The notes under the pieces are model-generated. The model did not search any database. It was not told the DNA's origin and was given only the letters and a program-made list of their open reading frames with translations. Below, piece after piece: positions 6,000 to 12,998 of a stretch of 16,046 nucleotides of DNA. Source of the DNA: JBCBSZ01 sp039197885 (GTDB lineage: Bacteria; Actinomycetota; Acidimicrobiia; Acidimicrobiales; Poriferisodalaceae); assembly GCA_039197885.1 (NCBI GenBank), contig JBCCTY010000069.1, forward strand, positions 1-16,046. Reading direction: 5' to 3'. Both the position numbers and the translations under genes were made by a program. Every line of letters begins with the position of its first letter. Within the stretch, counting starts at the first letter, position 1.

Positions 6000-7645
6000 G
6001 TGCCGGTGCAGTCGTCGTCGAAGGTCCGCTCACGCTCACGTGGCGCGGGGAAGTTCCTGAACTGGCTGTCGCCGCCCGAGGTGGCGCCGTCACAGAAGAC
6101 CCGGGCCTCCCACCGGCTGTTCGGATGACCGGTGTGTGGTCCCACCACGACGCTCGCCGTGCCGTCCAGGTTCGGGAGCGCCTCGAACCAGTCGTCGGGG
6201 CCGCCGGTGCCGACCGCCCGGTACTGGTAGACGCCGTCGAAGGGGGCGCCGGTGTCGTGCTTGAGGATGAAGAGCGACTGGTCCGTCGGCGTCGCGAGGG
6301 CGACCTCGTAGGCGCCGGCGGCGGCGTCGCTCGTCGCGAACCCCATGATCTCCACGGCCTCGTGGCCGTAGGCCGAGGAGACGTCGAGGTCGAAGAGCTC
6401 GGCGTCGTCGAGCTCGACGGGCGGAAGGGTCCCGGTCTCGTCGGTCACCAGGTCATAGGGCGGGTCGACCGCCGGGGTCACCGTCACGGTGGCCTCGTTC
6501 AGGGGGACGCCGTTGGTGTCGGTCACCGTGATGGTGACCTCGGTCGTGGTCACGGGCACCGGCTCGAGATCGACGGTGGTCCGCTGGACGACGTCGGGGT
6601 AGTTCTCCGGAGCGTCCTCGACGAGCACGACGCCGCTGGTGACGTGGTCCGGGGCGCTCACGACGTACTCGAAGTCGCCGTGCTGGATCGGCCCACCGGC
6701 CAACTGGTCGATCGTCCAGGTCGCCGTGGCGGCGTCGAAGCCGGCGAAGGTGTTGTCGAAGGTCTCGGAGTTGCCGGTCGACACCTCGGTGACCACGACC
6801 GAGGCGTCGGGCAGCGGCGTCCCGAGGATGTCCTGGGCGGTGATCTCCAGGGTGATGGGCCGGTAGACGAACAGCAGCTTGGTGGTGGTGGAGCTCACCC
6901 CGACCGACACCGGGGTCAGCGCCGGGTTCTGCATGGCCCATGCGCCGTCGGGGGTGACCGTGTCGGCCGCATCGGGCCCGAGTCGAACGTCGTACTCCAC
7001 GCCCGGGGTGACGTTGCTGAACGGCGGCTCGGGCTGATCGAGCGGGCCGGCGAGCGAGCTGAAGGCCTCGTGGAGGTAGACGCGTGGGAAGGACGGGTCC
7101 TCACTGGCCCAGTCCGGCGTGACCTTCTCGATCTCCACGATGATGTTCGACACGCCCTCGGTCGCGGTGACGTTCGGGGGCGACACGATGGTCTCGAACA
7201 CGATGGGGTCACCGGTGTTGGGCGTGACGGTGACCGTGACGAGCTTGTAGTCGATGCCCGAGTTGCCGAAGCCGGGGACGCCGTCGCCCCCGCCGGGCAC
7301 GATGTTGAGCCCGCTCGTCGAGCCGACCCACTCGACCTCGGTGAAGACCCGGAGGTCGACGCCCTGGACCTCGACGTCCTCGGTCTCGTTGATCGTCCCC
7401 GCCGGGGTGCCACCCGAGACGCCGACGTCGGTGAAGTCGAGGCTGCGGATGGCCTCGATCCGCGCCTGGCCGATGTTGTTGGCGACGTCGGTCTCCTTGG
7501 CGTCGCCGAGGGTGCGGAACGCCGTGCTGATCACCGTGATCGTGATGACCAGGATGGTGCCGAGGACGAGCAGCGCCATGATGGTCTCGACGAGCGAGAA
7601 GCCGTCGTCGTCGTCACGACCGGGCCGGACGCGTTCGAATCCCAT
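5996..7645 (-). CDS. PilV-like minor pilin with Ig-like/regulatory repeats
   Basis: A 549-residue type IV pilin-like protein. The leader ends RPGRDDDDG (G15), and the mature N terminus is FSLVET with the canonical Glu at +5, followed by a hydrophobic helix to about residue 45. A PilV-like segment (to about 160) is followed by strand-rich modules: about 165-262 (SNIIVEIEKV...), about 263-345 and about 368-450. The last two look like carboxypeptidase-regulatory/Ig-like repeats (ITLEITAQDILGTPLPDASV and TITVTDTNGVPLNEATVTV are clearly related in pattern). A C-terminal domain carries only two cysteines (518, 546), a likely disulfide. Ordinary PilV-type pilins are roughly a third of this length, so this is a pilin with an adhesin-like extension. 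It is first in the pilin operon, 96 bp after mnmA. The ATG at 7645 has no good Shine-Dalgarno. Confidence 0.85.
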   Translation of the reverse strand: MGFERVRPGRDDDDGFSLVETIMALLVLGTILVITITVISTAFRTLGDAKETDVANNIGQARIEAIRSLDFTDVGVSGGTPAGTINETEDVEVQGVDLRVFTEVEWVGSTSGLNIVPGGGDGVPGFGNSGIDYKLVTVTVTPNTGDPIVFETIVSPPNVTATEGVSNIIVEIEKVTPDWASEDPSFPRVYLHEAFSSLAGPLDQPEPPFSNVTPGVEYDVRLGPDAADTVTPDGAWAMQNPALTPVSVGVSSTTTKLLFVYRPITLEITAQDILGTPLPDASVVVTEVSTGNSETFDNTFAGFDAATATWTIDQLAGGPIQHGDFEYVVSAPDHVTSGVVLVEDAPENYPDVVQRTTVDLEPVPVTTTEVTITVTDTNGVPLNEATVTVTPAVDPPYDLVTDETGTLPPVELDDAELFDLDVSSAYGHEAVEIMGFATSDAAAGAYEVALATPTDQSLFILKHDTGAPFDGVYQYRAVGTGGPDDWFEALPNLDGTASVVVGPHTGHPNSRWEARVFCDGATSGGDSQFRNFPAPRERERTFDDDCTGT

Positions 7646-7652
7646 GACGGTC

Positions 7653-7680
7653 CCATCGGCACGCGCCGGAGACCACTTGA
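7653..7680 (-). promoter_or_regulatory. Weak candidate promoter (FliA/WhiG-like) for pilin operon
   Basis: On the minus strand TCAA (7680-7677), a 16-nt spacer and GCCGATGG (7660-7653) resemble the sigma-28/WhiG pattern TAAA-N15/16-GCCGATAA. The element ends 7 nt before the ATG. The -35 matches 3 of 4 and the -10 matches 6 of 8 positions, which in GC-rich DNA could be chance. An imperfect palindrome, CCACTTGAGGTGG (7673-7685), overlaps it. Confidence 0.2.
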
Positions 7681-7720
7681 GGTGGATTCTCGGACGTGGA
7701 CCCGCCGTCTCACCCGGGTC

Positions 7721-7739
7721 GGCGTCGCTGGGCGACGCC
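7721..7739 (-). terminator. Hairpin after mnmA, probable terminator
   Basis: GGCGTCGC (7721-7728) and GCGACGCC (7732-7739) form a perfect 8-bp stem with a 3-nt loop, starting 2 nt after the mnmA TGA (7744-7742) on the minus strand. No T-tract follows. Position and stability suggest it separates mnmA transcription from the pilin operon. Confidence 0.5.
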
Positions 7740-7741
7740 CG

Positions 7742-8758
7742 TCAGGCGGCGATGGCGCCACCGACGACGACGTCACCGTCGTAGAGGACCACGCTCTGGC
7801 CGGGCGCCACCCTGGGCCGGGGCTCGTCCCATCGAAGGACCGCGCCGTCCAGCCGGGCCCGAGCGGGCCGGCCATGAGCGCTCGTCTGCACCAGCGCGGT
7901 GGTGACGGGCTCGTGGACCACCGGGTCGCGCAGGGGGGTCGCATCGACGAGCAGCTCGTCGGCGGTGCCGACGGTGACCTCACCGGCGCGGACGTCGACG
8001 TCGAGCGCGAACCGACGCTCGGCGGCCCCGGCCAGCCCGAGGCCACGTCGCTGGCCGATCGTCACGAGCTCGATGGCGTCGACCGAGCCCACCGCGGCGC
8101 CGGCGGTGTCGACGAGTCGGGCGGGCCGGAGCGGGATGCGGTCGCCGAGGAAGGTCGCCCGGCCATCGCTGGCGGTGACGAAGCAGACGTCCTGGCTCTC
8201 GGGCTTGTCGGCGGTGCGCAGCCCGAGGTCCTCGGCCATCGAGCGGACCTCGGCCTTCGTGAGCTCGCCCACGGGGAAGCGACACCGCTCGAGCGTCGCC
8301 GGTGGCAGCACGTGGAGCACGTAGGACTGGTCCTTGGCCACGTCGACGGCGCGGGCCAGCGCGGCGCGACCATCACGCCGGACGACGCGGGCGTGATGCC
8401 CGGTGGCGAGCACGTCGAAGCCCAGCTCGTCGGCCCGGTCGAGCAGGCGATCGAACTTGAGGTGCCGGTTGCACTCGACGCACGGGTTCGGGGTGCGGCC
8501 CTCGCGGTGGGCCTCGACATAGGGCCCGACGACGTGCCGCTCGAAGTCGTCCTCGTAGTCGAACACGTAGTGCGCGACGTCGAGCTGCTGCGCGACCCGG
8601 CGGGCATCGTCGACGTCGCTCGCCGAGCAGCACCCCGAGTCGGAGGGCCCACCCCAGAGTCGCATCGTCACACCGGTGACCTCGTGGCCCTGCTCGAGGA
8701 GCAGGGCGGCGGCGACCGAGGAGTCGACACCACCGGACATCGCGACGAGCACGCGCAT
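7742..8758 (-). CDS. mnmA: tRNA-specific 2-thiouridylase MnmA
   Basis: Adds the 2-thio group to wobble uridine 34 of tRNA-Lys, -Glu and -Gln, using ATP to adenylate C2 and a persulfide sulfur from a cysteine desulfurase. The 338-residue protein has the PP-loop SGGVDSS (8-14), the nucleophile motif NPCVECN (C93), the ATP/tRNA segment ATGHHAR (118-124), KDQSYVL (142-148), the second catalytic cysteine in DVCFV (C192) and the GQRRGLGL signature (235-242). Length is normal for the family. ATG at 8758 is used because MRVLVAMSGG is the usual N terminus and it overlaps the desulfurase stop as TGATG, so the two are translationally coupled. A start 90 nt upstream is open but would add a tail unlike any MnmA. 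Confidence 0.97.
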   Translation of the reverse strand: MRVLVAMSGGVDSSVAAALLLEQGHEVTGVTMRLWGGPSDSGCCSASDVDDARRVAQQLDVAHYVFDYEDDFERHVVGPYVEAHREGRTPNPCVECNRHLKFDRLLDRADELGFDVLATGHHARVVRRDGRAALARAVDVAKDQSYVLHVLPPATLERCRFPVGELTKAEVRSMAEDLGLRTADKPESQDVCFVTASDGRATFLGDRIPLRPARLVDTAGAAVGSVDAIELVTIGQRRGLGLAGAAERRFALDVDVRAGEVTVGTADELLVDATPLRDPVVHEPVTTALVQTSAHGRPARARLDGAVLRWDEPRPRVAPGQSVVLYDGDVVVGGAIAA

Positions 8759-9885
8759 CAGGCGACCTGCCGGTGGGCCCTGAGCCGTCGGACGATCGGC
8801 GGGAGCACCTCGAGGACATGGTCGATGTCGGCGTCGGTCGACGACCAACCCAGCGACAGTCGCAGCGTGGAGCGAGCGGCGAGGTCGGCTCCCATGGCGG
8901 TCAGGACGTGCGACGCGCCGGTTGCGCCGCTCGCGCAGGACGAGGCGGCCGACGCCGAGACCCCCGCCTCGTCGAGCAGCACGATCACCGACTCGGCCAT
9001 CACCCCGTCGATCACCAGATGGCAGATCCCGGGCAGTCGATCGGGCCGGTCGACGGTGGGCTCGACGCCGTCGAGCACGGCGAGCAGGCCGTCCTCGAGC
9101 CGGTCACGCAACCTCGCCACCGCCTCGGCCGCGGTCCGCCGGCCGGCGACGACCTCGGCGGCGGCAGCGGCGAAGCCGACCGCGCCCGGCAGGTTGGGGG
9201 TGCCGGAGCGGAGGTCGCGCTCCTGGCCGCCACCGATGAGGCGGGGCGGCGGCTCGGCACCGCGACGGACGAGCAACGCACCAGAACCCATCGGCCCGCC
9301 GAGCTTGTGACCGGTGACCGACACGAGGTCGGCGTCGGCGGCCAGGACCCCGAGGTCGAGCCACCCGGCCGCCTGGACGGCGTCGGTGTGGAGCAGCGCG
9401 GCGGGGGCTCGGTCGCGCAGCACGGCCGCGATGGCGCCGAGGTCAGCGAGGCGACCGGTCTCGTTGTTGGCCGCCATGACCGACACCAGGCTGACCTCGT
9501 CGTCGAGACGGTCGGCCAGGGCGTCGAGGTCGACGGCGCCCGAGCGATCGACGGGCACGACCCGACCCCCGGCCCGATGCACCGGGTCGAGGACGGCGTG
9601 GTGCTCGGTGGCAGGACACACGACGACGCCGCGCTCGGCGTGGCCGCAGACGGCCAGGTCGTCGGCCTCGGTACCGCCGCTCGTGAAGTAGACCTCGGTC
9701 GGCGACCGACCGGCGAGGGCGGCGACGGCGTCGCGCGACTCGTCGAGGTGGCGACGGGCCCGCTGGGCGGCACGGTGGGCGCCGGACGGGTTGCCGGGCG
9801 GTTCGTCGAGCAATCGGCGCATCGCCTCGACCGCGACGGGCCGGACCGGCGTCGTCGCCGCGTGGTCGAGGTAGGCGGAGCTCAC
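8758..9885 (-). CDS. Cysteine desulfurase (NifS/IscS family)
   Basis: PLP enzyme that converts cysteine to alanine and passes the sulfur as a persulfide, here most likely to the adjacent MnmA and perhaps to Fe-S assembly. The 375-residue protein starts SSAYLDHAATTP, has FTSGGTEA (67-74) for PLP phosphate, EHH (94-96) above the ring, the D168/Q171 PLP contacts, Schiff-base lysine K194 in TGHKLGG, RSGTPN (226-231) and the sulfur-carrying C317 in ASSCASG. The direct coupling to mnmA parallels the YrvO-MnmA pair of Bacillus subtilis. GTG at 9885 immediately precedes the conserved N terminus; a TAGCCT hexamer ends 7 nt upstream and no Shine-Dalgarno is present, pointing to leaderless expression. 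Whether it also serves general Fe-S assembly cannot be told here. Confidence 0.95.
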   Translation of the reverse strand: MSSAYLDHAATTPVRPVAVEAMRRLLDEPPGNPSGAHRAAQRARRHLDESRDAVAALAGRSPTEVYFTSGGTEADDLAVCGHAERGVVVCPATEHHAVLDPVHRAGGRVVPVDRSGAVDLDALADRLDDEVSLVSVMAANNETGRLADLGAIAAVLRDRAPAALLHTDAVQAAGWLDLGVLAADADLVSVTGHKLGGPMGSGALLVRRGAEPPPRLIGGGQERDLRSGTPNLPGAVGFAAAAAEVVAGRRTAAEAVARLRDRLEDGLLAVLDGVEPTVDRPDRLPGICHLVIDGVMAESVIVLLDEAGVSASAASSCASGATGASHVLTAMGADLAARSTLRLSLGWSSTDADIDHVLEVLPPIVRRLRAHRQVA

Positions 9886-9892
9886 GATGCTC

Positions 9893-9898
9893 AGGCTA
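9893..9898 (-). promoter_or_regulatory. Putative -10 element of desulfurase-mnmA (leaderless)
   Basis: TAGCCT on the minus strand matches TANNNT, with a 7-nt gap (GAGCATC) to the GTG at 9885. The first three bases are also the TAG stop codon of the upstream RDD gene. No -35 is evident. Confidence 0.5.
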
Positions 9899-10705
9899 AC
9901 GGCGGGTCCCCTTCGCCCTCGCTCCGGGACGCAGCCGTCGCCGGGGCGGCCGGTCCGCCCGCAGTCGCTGGGACGACGCCACGACGCACACCAGGAAGGT
10001 CTCGGGGTCGAGGCGGGGCGGGCGCCTGACCCCCATGCGCCCCTCGACCAGGGTGACGACCCCGTCGACGAGCCGCCGTCGGGCACCGATCTCGAGCCCG
10101 TCGGCCCGCAGCAGCAGGTCGCGGACCAGGAGGTGGTCGGCGGCGTCGAGCCGCTCGACCGGCAGGGTCGACGCGAACCCGGCCAGCCCCTGTGGCGGGT
10201 CGAAGCGCACCGGCCGATCCTCGGTGAACCCGCGGGGCCGCCGGACCACCGTGGTCCCCGCCACGAGGTCGCCGAGCCGCTGCCCTCGCCGCGACGCTCC
10301 GGCCACGACGATGGCGACGAGACCGGTCGTGGCGTAGAGGTCGACGAGCGCGAGCATCGATCGCGCCGCGGCGTGGCGGACGCCGACCCGGCCGCCCTCC
10401 ACCGTCGTCACCGCCAGCCCCAACGCCGCCTTGCCCGGCGTCCGACCCTGCCAGAGCACCTCGAACGCCGCCGGGACGACGAAGACCACCAGGAAGACCG
10501 TGACGACCGACACGATGATCACGGCGGTGTCGTCGACCTCGCCGCCGGCGAAGGTGAGCGGGATCAGCACGGCGAAGAGCAGGAGCACCTGGGCGATCGA
10601 GTCGATGAGCCGGGCGAAGGCCCGGGCCGGCACCCCGGCCAGCTCGAGGTGCAGCGCGACGGCATCGCGGGTCACCACCACGGGGTCGACCCTCGGAGCC
10701 GTCAC
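9896..10705 (-). CDS. RDD family membrane protein
   Basis: A 269-residue integral membrane protein of the RDD family, whose molecular function is mostly unknown. Family marks are the first-helix segment PARAFARLIDSIAQ (26-39, with R and D in RLID), WQGRTPGKAALGL (85-97) and RRGQRLGDLVAGTTVV (139-154). Hydrophobic segments lie near residues 36-53, 60-82 and 117-136. A hydrophilic C-terminal extension of about 110 residues, Arg-rich at its very end, follows the RDD domain. GTG at 10705 is divergent from the spoIIM-like gene, with 59 bp between them. RDD and SpoIIM genes are commonly neighbours next to MoxR/DUF58 genes in actinobacteria, so a shared envelope role is plausible. The TAG stop overlaps the putative desulfurase promoter. 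Confidence 0.88.
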   Translation of the reverse strand: MTAPRVDPVVVTRDAVALHLELAGVPARAFARLIDSIAQVLLLFAVLIPLTFAGGEVDDTAVIIVSVVTVFLVVFVVPAAFEVLWQGRTPGKAALGLAVTTVEGGRVGVRHAAARSMLALVDLYATTGLVAIVVAGASRRGQRLGDLVAGTTVVRRPRGFTEDRPVRFDPPQGLAGFASTLPVERLDAADHLLVRDLLLRADGLEIGARRRLVDGVVTLVEGRMGVRRPPRLDPETFLVCVVASSQRLRADRPPRRRLRPGARAKGTRR

Positions 10706-10751
10706 GTCGAGCCCGCCGTCGGTCGCGTCCCGCCGGGTGGCCGGGCTTCGG

Positions 10752-10757
10752 TACGTT
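10752..10757 (+). promoter_or_regulatory. Putative -10 element of spoIIM-like gene (leaderless)
   Basis: TACGTT matches TANNNT and lies 7 nt (CGTCGCC) before the GTG at 10765, the same geometry as at ligA and the desulfurase. No Shine-Dalgarno is present in the 59-bp divergent region. Confidence 0.5.
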
Positions 10758-10764
10758 CGTCGCC

Positions 10765-11817
10765 GTGGACATCGATCGCGAGCTGGCCGGTCGGCAGGCC
10801 CGCTGGGAGCGCCTCGAGGAGCTCACCGAGCGGGCCGGACGGCGGGCACGCCTCCCGGCGCCCGAGGCCCGTGAGCTCGTCGGGCTCCACGCCGACGCCG
10901 CCGCCGACCTGAGCTGGCTGCGCACCCGGGCGCCAGAGGCCAGCGCGCTGCCCGCGCTCACGACGCTGGTCGCCGAGGCCGGCGCGATCGTCCACCACGA
11001 CGACGGGGGAGGCGCACGACCGGCGATCGGCACCTTCTTCGTCCGGACGTTCCCGGCGGCGGTCTGGCACCATCGGCGCTTCGTCGTCGCCGCCGCGGTG
11101 TTCCTGCTCGCGCCCGGTCTGCTCATCGGCGCCTGGCTGGCCGTCTCGGACGATGCCGTCGAGGCCTCCGCACCCGAAGCGGTCCGCGAGGCCTACATCA
11201 CCGAGGACTTCGAGGCGTACTACTCGTCGGAGCCGGCCGGACAGTTCGCCACGGAGGTCTTCGTCAACAACGTGCAGGTCGCGATCCTGGCGTTCGCCGC
11301 CGGCGCGCTGCTGTGCGTGCCGACCGTGGCGCTGCTCGCCTTCAACGGGGCCAACGTCGGTGTGGCGGGAGGGCTCTTCCACCACGCCGGCGAGGCACCC
11401 CGCTTCTGGGGCCTGATCCTCCCCCACGGTCTCCTCGAGCTCTCCGCCGTGGTGATCGCCGGTGCTGCGGGTCTGGCGCTCGGATGGTCGATCGTCGTGC
11501 CGGGCGATCGCCGCCGCGCCGACGCCCTCGCCGCCGAGGGTCGCCGCAGCGTGTCGATCGTGCTCGGCCTGGTCGTGGCGTTCGGCATCGCCGGCGCGAT
11601 CGAGGGGTTCGTGACGCCGAGCGGCCTGCCCACGTGGGCTCGCCTGGCCATCGGGGCCGGCGTGTGGCTGCTGTTCTGCGCCTACATCGTGCTGGGCGGC
11701 GTGGCGGCAGCGCGTCACGGTCTCACCGGACTGCTCGGCGAGCGGCCGGTGACCGGCGACCACCACGACATGTCACCGTCGCCGATGACGGTCGACGCCG
11801 CGCCGTCGGCCGGCTGA
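10765..11817 (+). CDS. SpoIIM-family (DUF95) membrane protein
   Basis: A 350-residue protein of the stage II sporulation protein M family, which is widespread in non-sporulating bacteria. The N-terminal soluble part (RWERLEELTERA; ARELVGLHADAAADLSWLR near 35-53) is followed by about five membrane segments (roughly 105-127, 170-195, 215-245, 262-281, 292-316). The family hallmarks NNVQVAILAFAAGAL (168-182) and PHGLLELSAVVIAGAAGL (220-237) are intact. In Bacillus SpoIIM acts with SpoIID and SpoIIP in septal peptidoglycan processing; no such partners are visible here, and the neighbouring RDD, DUF58 and MoxR genes suggest a general envelope role instead. The GTG start is adjacent to a likely leaderless promoter. 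The 3' end overlaps the convergent lipoprotein gene by 103 bp. Confidence 0.92.
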   Translation: MDIDRELAGRQARWERLEELTERAGRRARLPAPEARELVGLHADAAADLSWLRTRAPEASALPALTTLVAEAGAIVHHDDGGGARPAIGTFFVRTFPAAVWHHRRFVVAAAVFLLAPGLLIGAWLAVSDDAVEASAPEAVREAYITEDFEAYYSSEPAGQFATEVFVNNVQVAILAFAAGALLCVPTVALLAFNGANVGVAGGLFHHAGEAPRFWGLILPHGLLELSAVVIAGAAGLALGWSIVVPGDRRRADALAAEGRRSVSIVLGLVVAFGIAGAIEGFVTPSGLPTWARLAIGAGVWLLFCAYIVLGGVAAARHGLTGLLGERPVTGDHHDMSPSPMTVDAAPSAG

Positions 11818-12998
11818 ACCACGACGACGCCGATGCCGTCGCGCTCCTCGGCATGGGTCAGCGCCGACGAGTCGGGGGACCAGGGCGTCGATGCCCGCAC
11901 GTACTGGTCCCAGAACGGCAGGTAGTCGCGCACGAAGGCCACCGTCGGCCGGAAGGCGGGTCCGGTGGCCACCTCGGCGTCGTCCCAGAACGTCCAGCGG
12001 GCCGTGCCCCCGTCCTCGATGACGAGGACGGCGAGGCGGGCGCCGTCGGGCGACCACGCCGCCGCGACGCCCCCGTCGGCCACGACGATCTCCCGACGAC
12101 CGTCGCCGAGGTCGACAACTTCGACCGCCGTCGTGCCCCGGAGGTCGCGCCGCCACAGCGCCACCCGGTCGCCGGTGGGGGCCAGGTCGAACGCGAGAGC
12201 CTCACGGGGGAGGCGAGCGAGCTCAGCGAGCTCAGCTCCCGAGGGATCGAGGCGCACGAGGCGGAGCTCGGCACCGATCTCGCCGACCAGGACCGTCCGG
12301 TGATCGCCGTCGGCGATCGTGAGCTCGTCCCGATCGTCGACGAGCACCACGATCGAACCGTCGGGAGCGACCTCGGGGGCCTGCATGGCCGGGGTGCCGG
12401 CGGCGATGCGTTCCGGCCGGCCATCGCGGATCGTCCGGAGCTCCTCGCCACCTCCGTGGGTCACGAGCGGCCCGCCGTCGATGCCATCGAGGTAGTGGGG
12501 CGCGTCGACGTCGAGCAGCTCGGTCTCGCCCCGCTCCCGATCGATCACCGACAGCCCGACGCCGCCGGCGGCGTTGCCCAACCAGGCCAACCGATCGCCG
12601 CCATCGAGGAACGCCAGGTAGAAGGCGAGCGACGGCGTCGATGCCGAGACCGCCGAGGCACCGTCGAGCGCTCGCCACCGGATCGATGGCGTGCCGTCCG
12701 CCTCGACGGCCGACCAGGCCACCTCCGTGCCGTCGGGCGACCACAGCGGTTGTCGGGCGAGGCTGGTGCCGTCGTCGGCGTTGATCACCTCGCCCGGCCC
12801 ACCGGCCGGGTCGAGGACGACGATCTCGACCTCACCATCGACGGCCACGATCGCCCCCGGCCCGTCGGGGTCGACCTCCACGACCGTCGGGACGGTCGTC
12901 GTCGGGTGCGTGGTCGCAGTGGCCGGGGCCGGCTCGGAGGACGACCCCGCCGTGCAGGCACCGACCACCACGGCGATGGCGAGCAGGGCGCGTCGCAT
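11715..12998 (-). CDS. Beta-propeller (TolB/WD40-like) lipoprotein
   Basis: A 427-residue predicted lipoprotein. The N terminus MRRALLAIAVVVGAC has a lipobox-like VGAC (C15) followed by a Ser/Pro/Thr-rich linker to about residue 45. The rest is made of propeller blades with recurring W-S-P-D-G signatures: LWSPDGTEVAW, a weaker FLDGGDRLAWLG, VAPDGSIVVL, LAPTGDRVALW, AAWSPDGARLAVL and TPWSPDSSAL, roughly six blades. Such proteins usually bind other envelope proteins; no catalytic site is visible. The ATG at 12998 overlaps the DUF58 stop as TGATG, so it is translated as the last gene of the DUF4350-MoxR-DUF58 operon. Its last 34 codons are antisense to the end of the spoIIM-like gene. Specific function is unknown. 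Confidence 0.85.
   Translation of the reverse strand: MRRALLAIAVVVGACTAGSSSEPAPATATTHPTTTVPTVVEVDPDGPGAIVAVDGEVEIVVLDPAGGPGEVINADDGTSLARQPLWSPDGTEVAWSAVEADGTPSIRWRALDGASAVSASTPSLAFYLAFLDGGDRLAWLGNAAGGVGLSVIDRERGETELLDVDAPHYLDGIDGGPLVTHGGGEELRTIRDGRPERIAAGTPAMQAPEVAPDGSIVVLVDDRDELTIADGDHRTVLVGEIGAELRLVRLDPSGAELAELARLPREALAFDLAPTGDRVALWRRDLRGTTAVEVVDLGDGRREIVVADGGVAAAWSPDGARLAVLVIEDGGTARWTFWDDAEVATGPAFRPTVAFVRDYLPFWDQYVRASTPWSPDSSALTHAEERDGIGVVVVQPADGAASTVIGDGDMSWWSPVTGRSPSSPVRP

Noticed and set aside
6125..9310. Plus-strand open frame of 1061 codons
   Set aside because: It is antisense to the PilV-like gene, mnmA and the desulfurase at once, and its composition (V-G-D-R-H rich, no hydrophobic core pattern) follows from the codon bias of the real genes.
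9886..10086. N-terminal extension of the desulfurase to 10086
   Set aside because: It overlaps the RDD gene, and the family N terminus (AYLDHAATTP) begins right after the GTG at 9885.
10765..11817. SpoIIM as evidence of sporulation
   Set aside because: The family is common in non-sporulating bacteria and no other sporulation gene is present in the window.
12222..12240. Short GAGCTCAGC direct repeat
   Set aside because: It encodes an ordinary AELAEL stretch in the lipoprotein and needs no other explanation.
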